64,000 nt of DNA from Sphingomonas sp. OV641 (lineage in GTDB: Bacteria > Pseudomonadota > Alphaproteobacteria > Sphingomonadales > Sphingomonadaceae). This document shows positions 59,451-64,000 of this stretch, one piece after another. The stretch covers positions 124,001 through 188,000 of the forward strand of contig NZ_FNZB01000003.1 in NCBI RefSeq assembly GCF_900109205.1, read 5' to 3'. Made by a program: the position numbers and the translations under genes. The notes beneath the pieces are model-generated. The model did not search any database and was not told where the DNA came from. It saw nothing but the letters and a program-made list of their open reading frames with translations. Numbering within the stretch: position 1 is the first letter of the stretch; each line of letters opens with the position of its first letter.

Positions 59451-60154
59451 GCGTTCTCCCGCGCCCGCGTGGTGCGGAACTCGATCTTCTTGTCATAAGG
59501 CGCGCCGACGATCATGCGTTTCACATAGATGCCGGGCAGGTGGATCGAATCCGGGTCAAGGCTGCCGACCGGGACCACCTCCTCGACCTCCGCAACGCAG
59601 ACCCGGCCGGCAGTGGCCATCGGCTGGTTGAAGTTACGCGCCGTCTTGCGGAACACGAGGTTGCCCGCCTCATCGGCCTTCCAGCCCTTGATGATGCTGA
59701 GATCGGCGCGGATGCCGCGTTCGAGGATATATTCCTCTCCGTCGAACAGCTTCACTTCCTTGCCCTCGGCCACCAGGGTGCCGACGCCTGTCTTGGTGTA
59801 GAAACCGGGGATGCCCGCGCCACCCGCACGGCAACGCTCGGCAAGCGTGCCCTGGGGGCAGAATTCGACGTCCAGTTCGCCCGACAGATACTGGCGTTCG
59901 AATTCCTTGTTCTCGCCCACGTAGGAGGAGATCATCTTCTTCACCTGACGCGTGCGCAGCAGCTTGCCGAGCCCTTCGCCGTCGATGCCGGCATTGTTGC
60001 TGGCGATCGTCAGATCCTTCACGCCGGCGGCCTGGATCGCGTCGATCAGCCGCTCGGGGATGCCGCACAGGCCGAAGCCGCCGGCGCAGATCGTCATGCC
60101 GTCATGCAGCAGGCCGTCGAGCGCCGAAGCGGCGTCCGGATAGAGCTTGTTCAT
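59447..60154 (-). CDS. scoA: 3-oxoacid CoA-transferase subunit A
   Basis: 235 residues. The CoA-binding [16 protein letters not shown] and [14 protein letters not shown] segments, the long [20 protein letters not shown] and [13 protein letters not shown] are standard for the A subunit. It is the first gene of the pair. A perfect palindrome at 60166-60183 lies 12 bases before the start and may be an operator. Confidence 0.94.
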   Translation of the reverse strand: MNKLYPDAASALDGLLHDGMTICAGGFGLCGIPERLIDAIQAAGVKDLTIASNNAGIDGEGLGKLLRTRQVKKMISSYVGENKEFERQYLSGELDVEFCPQGTLAERCRAGGAGIPGFYTKTGVGTLVAEGKEVKLFDGEEYILERGIRADLSIIKGWKADEAGNLVFRKTARNFNQPMATAGRVCVAEVEEVVPVGSLDPDSIHLPGIYVKRMIVGAPYDKKIEFRTTRARENA

Positions 60155-60165
60155 GCGTGCGCCTT

Positions 60166-60183
60166 TCGTATCGAACGATACGA
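60166..60183. promoter_or_regulatory. Perfect 18-bp palindrome upstream of scoA
   Basis: TCGTATCG-AA-CGATACGA, 8-base arms without mismatch and a 2-base centre. It lies between about 12 and 29 bases before the scoA ATG, so a bound repressor would block transcription or translation. Shape fits TetR- or IclR-type operators; no matching regulator gene is in the window. Confidence 0.6.
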
Positions 60184-60272
60184 GTTAGCGCCCGGGCACG
60201 GCAGGGGCAACCGATCTGCCGGAAGCCGGATCTGGTCCGTCAGCCGATCATGCCCGGGGACAGGCGGCAGGA

Positions 60273-60923
60273 TCAGAAGGTGCCGCGTTCCACGCCGAGC
60301 GCATCGGCGAGATCGTCCAGCGCCTGCGCCTCGCCCGTCACCTTGATCGCATGCATGCCGAGCGCGGCGGCCGGCTTGCAGTTGATGCCGAGGTCATCGA
60401 GGTAGACGCAATTCGCCGCCGGCTTGCCGAGCGTGGTCAGCATCAGTTCGTAGATGCGCGGATCGGGCTTGCGGATGCCGATCTTGCTCGATTCGATCAC
60501 ATAATGGAAGCGGGCCATCACCTCTGCCACCTTGGCGGCCTTTTCGGCGCTGCGCGACATGCCCGCGCCCTCGCCCGCTGGCACGTTGTTGGTGATGCAG
60601 CCGATGTGATAGCCGTTGGTCTTCAGCCAATCGAGCGCGTGCACCATGCGCGGACGGATGTCGCCGGAGAGGAGCGAAAGCACGTCCTCGCCGCGCAGCT
60701 CATGGCCGAGCACCATGGCTTCCTCGGCGAACTTGGTATCAAAGCCGGCCGCATCGATCTCGGCTCGCTCGAACAGCGCCCAGGCATTGTCGTCCGGGTT
60801 GCTGGCATTGATCCGGCGGATCAGGTCATGCGGCAGCCCGCGCTCCCGCTCCAGGCGGTTGAACGCTTCAAACGGCGAGGAGGTGACCACGCCACCAAAA
60901 TCGAAAATCACGGTATCGCGCAT
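60273..60923 (-). CDS. HAD-superfamily hydrolase
   Basis: 216 residues. Motif I is FDFGGVV (D8): the second aspartate of the usual DxD is glycine, as in ACAD10/epoxide-hydrolase-type HAD proteins. Motif II ITNNVPAG and motif III/IV with SKIGIRKPDPRIYELML and CVYLDDLGINCKPA are intact. It may be a phosphatase or a dehalogenase-like enzyme; substrate unknown. It is 118 bases past the scoA start on the same strand. Confidence 0.88.
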   Translation of the reverse strand: MRDTVIFDFGGVVTSSPFEAFNRLERERGLPHDLIRRINASNPDDNAWALFERAEIDAAGFDTKFAEEAMVLGHELRGEDVLSLLSGDIRPRMVHALDWLKTNGYHIGCITNNVPAGEGAGMSRSAEKAAKVAEVMARFHYVIESSKIGIRKPDPRIYELMLTTLGKPAANCVYLDDLGINCKPAAALGMHAIKVTGEAQALDDLADALGVERGTF

Positions 60924-60958
60924 GAAGCGTCCTTAGCGGGGCGAAACGGGATGGCAAA

Positions 60959-60990
60959 TGGATGCCGGCACGATGGCCGGCATGACGGGA
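60959..60990. repeat. Single family C palindrome
   Basis: ATGCCGGC-ACGATG-GCCGGCAT then GACGGGACGGG, same as the first hairpin of the 57.8-58.6 kb array. It is between the HAD and SMP-30 genes. Confidence 0.75.
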
Positions 60991-60998
60991 CGGGAGCG

Positions 60999-61919
60999 TC
61001 AATAAGCGAGCTTCAGGCCCGGTCGGTTCCAGCGGGTCTTCACCAGGCGACCAGTGCCGGAAAGCGTGAGATAGGCATCGCGCATATCCTCGCCGCCGAA
61101 GCAGATGTTGGTGGTGAAGACATCGTCCGTCGCGACGAACTCGACCAGCTCGCCCGCAGGCGAGATCACGCTGATGCCGCATTCGCCGATGGTCGCGACG
61201 CAGATGTTGCCCGAAGCCTCCACGGCGAGCGAATCGAAGAACTTCCAGCCGGCAGGGCGATAGACCGGCGTTCCCGCACCGCCGACCCCGGCCGACTGAT
61301 CGACCTTGCCCGGCGCCGTCACGTCGAACCTCATCAGGCGGCACGTATAGGTCTCCGCCGCGTAAAGCGCCTTGCCGTCGGGTGAGAGGCCGCAGCCGTT
61401 GGGATTGTTGGACGGGAAGACGACTTCCTCCAGATGGCTGCCGTCCGCCTTGGCATAGAAGATGCCGACGACATCGTGGATGCGCTTCTTGTGATCCATC
61501 TTGCCGTGATCGGTGAACCAGAAGCCGCCGTGCGCATCGAACACCAGATCGTTGGGCCCGCGCAGCACGCAGCCGAAATCACCCGATTTGTAGAGCACTT
61601 CAACCGTGCCGGTTGCCGGGTCGATCCGCTCGATGCGGCCACCGGAATAGTTGCTGGCAATGCCGCCGGGCGCGAGCATTCCCTGGTTTTCGTGCCAGTC
61701 GAAGCCGCCGTTGTTGCAGCAATAGAGCATTCCGTCCGGGCCGAGTGCCAGGCCGTTCGGACCGCCGCCGGGCATGGCGATGACGCTCTTGGCACCGTCC
61801 GGCGTAACGCGGGTGATGCGGCCGGGCTCGATCTCGACCAGCACGATGCTGCCATCGGGCATGAACACGGGGCCCTCCGGAAAGCGCAGTCCATCCGTCA
61901 CCAGCGCGAAGTCGGCCAT
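60999..61919 (-). CDS. SMP-30/gluconolactonase family protein
   Basis: 306 residues of a six-bladed beta-propeller. RFPEGPVFMPDGSIVLVEIE holds the metal-binding glutamate; GPNDLVFDAHGGFWFTDHGK and NPNGCGLSPDGKALYAAET supply asparagine and aspartate ligands. Members hydrolyse sugar lactones with a divalent metal; the exact lactone is unknown. No signal peptide is evident. The gene is alone between repeats. Confidence 0.9.
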   Translation of the reverse strand: MADFALVTDGLRFPEGPVFMPDGSIVLVEIEPGRITRVTPDGAKSVIAMPGGGPNGLALGPDGMLYCCNNGGFDWHENQGMLAPGGIASNYSGGRIERIDPATGTVEVLYKSGDFGCVLRGPNDLVFDAHGGFWFTDHGKMDHKKRIHDVVGIFYAKADGSHLEEVVFPSNNPNGCGLSPDGKALYAAETYTCRLMRFDVTAPGKVDQSAGVGGAGTPVYRPAGWKFFDSLAVEASGNICVATIGECGISVISPAGELVEFVATDDVFTTNICFGGEDMRDAYLTLSGTGRLVKTRWNRPGLKLAY

Positions 61920-62174
61920 GATCCTCTCCCTATCGATTTTGCGGCGCAGGATTGTCTAAGGCGATCGACTTATCAACTCTCTTCGATCTTTCGGGGGGTG
62001 AAGGAAGGCGCGGGTGCGCGCTGGGGGGGCCATGTCCCTCGACTTCGCTCGGGACGGACGGGGAGGGCGGGTCGCCAGAGACGGTCGGAGAGGGGGGTGC
62101 GCGGGTTGAACGGGACGCGCTATCGAAGGGAAGGGTAGTTTCCCCGCCTTCCGCTTCGCTCTACACTCCCGCTC

Positions 62175-63839
62175 ATGAACTCCCCCATCCGCACCGGCGG
62201 CCGCATTCTGGTCGATCAACTCGTCGCACAAGGTTGCGACCGGATCTTCACCGTCCCCGGCGAAAGCTTCCTCGCCGTGCTCGACGCGCTGGTGGATACG
62301 CCGGAGATCGATGTCGTCACCTGCCGGCAGGAAGGCGGCGTTACCTTCATGGCCTGTGCCGATGGCGCCTTGACGCACCGGCCGGGCGTCGCGTTCGTCA
62401 CGCGCGGGCCGGGGGCAACCAACGCCGCAATCGGCGTGCACGTGGCGATGCAGGATTCGCAGCCGATGATCCTCTTCATCGGCGATGTGGATCGCGGAAC
62501 GCGCGACCGGGAAGCGTTTCAGGAAATCGACTTCGCTGCGATGTTCGGGCCGATCGCCAAATGGGCGGCGCGGATCGATGATGCGCGGCGCATCCCGGAA
62601 TATGTCGCCCGCGCTTATGCGACGGCGATGAACGGACGGCCCGGCCCGGTGGTGCTGGCGCTGCCGGAGGACATGCTGCTGGACGAAATCGAGGCGATCG
62701 ATCGCCCGCGCGTCGAGCGGGTGGGGCAAGCGCCCGATCCTGACGCAATGGAGCAACTGGCGGACCTGCTGGCGACGGCGGAACGGCCAGTCGCGATTAT
62801 CGGCGGCGCGGGCTGGGATGCCACTGCCGGTCAGAATGTCGCGGCCTGGGGTGACCGCGCGGGAGTGCCGTTGATCGCGGCATTCCGCCGGCAGGATGCC
62901 GTGCCCAACGATTGCCCCGCTTATGCCGGCAACCTGGGCTATGGCCCCAATCCGGCGCTGGTCGACCGGGTCAAGGCGGTCGACCTGCTGCTGGTGATCG
63001 GTGCCCGGCTGGGGGAGGCGACGACCGACGGCTATACGCTGATCACCCCCGAGCATCCGGGGCAGCGGCTGGTTCACGTCCACCCCGACCCCGCCGAGCT
63101 CGGCATGGCCTATCGCACCGATCTTGCGATCTGCGCCTCCATGACGGCGTTCGGCGAGGCGCTGACGCTGGTGGATGGCCCGAGCCGCTCCCACGATCTG
63201 GAAGCGCATGACGATTATTGCGCCTGGTCGACGGCCAGCGAGCGCGAGGGCGTTGCGCTGGACCTTGGGCCATGCGTGATGACGATGCGCGCGGCGTTGC
63301 CGGCGGACACGATCATCTGCAACGGCGCGGGCAACTTTTCCGGCTGGTGGCACCGCTTCTGGCGCTACGCCGGACCGGGCACCCAGCTGGCGCCGACCGC
63401 GGGGGCGATGGGCTATGGCGTGCCGGCCGCGGTCGCCGCGTCACTGCGCCGTCCGGAGCGGATGGTGGTTGCGGTGGCGGGCGACGGCGATTTCCTGATG
63501 AACGGTCAGGAACTGGCCACCGCCATCCAGCATCATTGCGACATGCTGGTCATCGTGGTCGACAACGGCACCTATGGCACGATCCGGATGCACCAGGAGC
63601 GGGAGTTTCCCGCACGGCAATCCGCCACGCGCCTGATCAACCCCGATTTCGCACTGCTGGCCCGCGCCTATGGCGCCTGGTCGGAGACGGTGGAGCGAAC
63701 GGATGATTTCGCCCCGGCGCTGGCGCGCGCCATGGAGGAGAAGGGGGTTCGCCTCCTCCACCTGAAGACGGACGTGGAGCAGATCACCGCCGGCACCACG
63801 CTGAGCGCGATACGGGCAAGCAGCAGGCGTCCGGCGTAG
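62175..63839 (+). CDS. Thiamine-diphosphate-dependent enzyme, acetolactate synthase-like
   Basis: 554 residues in three domains. N-terminal: FTVPGESFLAVLDALVDTP with the catalytic glutamate of the PYR domain, ECH-like FMACADGALTHRPGVAFVTRG. Middle: a Rossmann domain (GGAGWDATAGQN). C-terminal PP domain: GDGDFLMNGQEL, 26 residues and VDNGTYGTIRM, the metal/TPP motif. No FAD-site cue was checked. It is of the family that includes acetolactate synthase, glyoxylate carboligase and relatives; the specific reaction is not known. Confidence 0.9.
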   Translation: MNSPIRTGGRILVDQLVAQGCDRIFTVPGESFLAVLDALVDTPEIDVVTCRQEGGVTFMACADGALTHRPGVAFVTRGPGATNAAIGVHVAMQDSQPMILFIGDVDRGTRDREAFQEIDFAAMFGPIAKWAARIDDARRIPEYVARAYATAMNGRPGPVVLALPEDMLLDEIEAIDRPRVERVGQAPDPDAMEQLADLLATAERPVAIIGGAGWDATAGQNVAAWGDRAGVPLIAAFRRQDAVPNDCPAYAGNLGYGPNPALVDRVKAVDLLLVIGARLGEATTDGYTLITPEHPGQRLVHVHPDPAELGMAYRTDLAICASMTAFGEALTLVDGPSRSHDLEAHDDYCAWSTASEREGVALDLGPCVMTMRAALPADTIICNGAGNFSGWWHRFWRYAGPGTQLAPTAGAMGYGVPAAVAASLRRPERMVVAVAGDGDFLMNGQELATAIQHHCDMLVIVVDNGTYGTIRMHQEREFPARQSATRLINPDFALLARAYGAWSETVERTDDFAPALARAMEEKGVRLLHLKTDVEQITAGTTLSAIRASSRRPA

Positions 63840-63941
63840 CGGGCGGCGCTTGGCGCCTGATCCCCGTGCGCTTTCCCGCGAGGGCTGGAGCCCTAACCGG
63901 AACGATATAGTCGCTGCCGGTGCGCCTGGCCGTTTCGTCCT

Positions 63942-63977
63942 CCACCTGGGCCCCGGCCTTCGCCGGGGAGGTGCTTT
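63942..63977. repeat. Dispersed palindrome, family B (copy 6)
   Basis: CCACCTGGGCCCCGG-CCTTCG-CCGGGGAGGTGCTTTC. It lies about 100 bases past the TPP-enzyme stop, near the right window edge. Confidence 0.8.
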
Positions 63978-64000
63978 CGGGCCGGAGCCTGAAGCATCCC

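Overview
The window reads as a high-GC alphaproteobacterial chromosome, most likely Sphingomonadales (Sphingomonas-like). It carries lineage markers on ordinary chromosomal loci: TrcR, the zeta inhibitor of F1-ATPase, MipZ next to panC, NrnC, an lptC-lptA-lptB-rpoN run, the very large NAD-glutamate dehydrogenase and a K+-independent proton pyrophosphatase. There is no plasmid or prophage backbone. Most genes are ordinary metabolism. The accessory signals are one small tRNA-anchored toxin/immunity island and several families of dispersed palindromic repeats.

Layout. 0-8.1 kb: a metallo-beta-lactamase fold gene cut by the left edge, a membrane protein, trcR, a LysR-type effector domain without its DNA-binding half, then a two-gene signalling operon (hybrid kinase with six GAF domains plus a LytTR response regulator) and a 43-codon gene. 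8.3-16.5 kb: aspartate-type aminotransferase, fused pabB-pabC, a glyoxalase II-like hydrolase, thiL, hppA, ATPase inhibitor zeta, bolA and grxD. 16.5-17.25 kb: no gene. 17.25-22.4 kb: a PaoABC-type aldehyde oxidoreductase operon with XdhC and MocA maturation factors. 22.4-28 kb: glycerophosphodiesterase, small lipoprotein, Sel1-like protein, panC, mipZ, a J-domain protein, LOG protein and extensin-like lipoprotein. 28.2-36 kb: serC, serA, a DUF559 endonuclease cassette, hisZ, purA and an AtuA-family gene on one strand. 36.2-40.7 kb: rpoN, lptB, lptA, lptC, nrnC. 40.9-44.8 kb: a glycine-rich double cold-shock protein, a DUF885 peptidase-like protein and an HPP membrane protein. 44.9-48.27 kb: two tandem copies of a nuclease-toxin/immunity module ending at the 3' end of tRNA-Thr(CGT). 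48.4-53.9 kb: a PAS protein and NAD-GDH. 54.4-57.7 kb: quinone oxidoreductase, leuD, a 35-codon gene and leuC. 57.8-58.6 kb: a tandem array with a 204-bp period. 58.8-64 kb: scoA-scoB, a HAD hydrolase, an SMP-30 lactonase and a TPP-dependent enzyme.

How the parts fit. Several blocks are pathway units: serine biosynthesis (serC, serA), leucine (leuC, leuD), lipopolysaccharide transport (lptC, lptA, lptB), molybdo-enzyme plus maturation (paoABC, xdhC, mocA) and ketoacid CoA transfer (scoAB). The points most worth a second look are these. (1) The toxin/immunity duplication is bracketed by partial copies of a tRNA-Thr 3' end; both immunity genes are intact and both toxin genes carry different frameshifts. 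(2) A DUF559 endonuclease gene sits exactly between two inverted repeat elements, and the same repeat pair without a gene lies between serC and serA. (3) Those repeats appear to supply the ribosome binding sites of serA and hisZ. (4) A kinase carries six tandem GAF domains and is paired with an OmpR-like receiver fused to LytTR.

All calls come from reading the sequence and from remembered family features; no database search was run.
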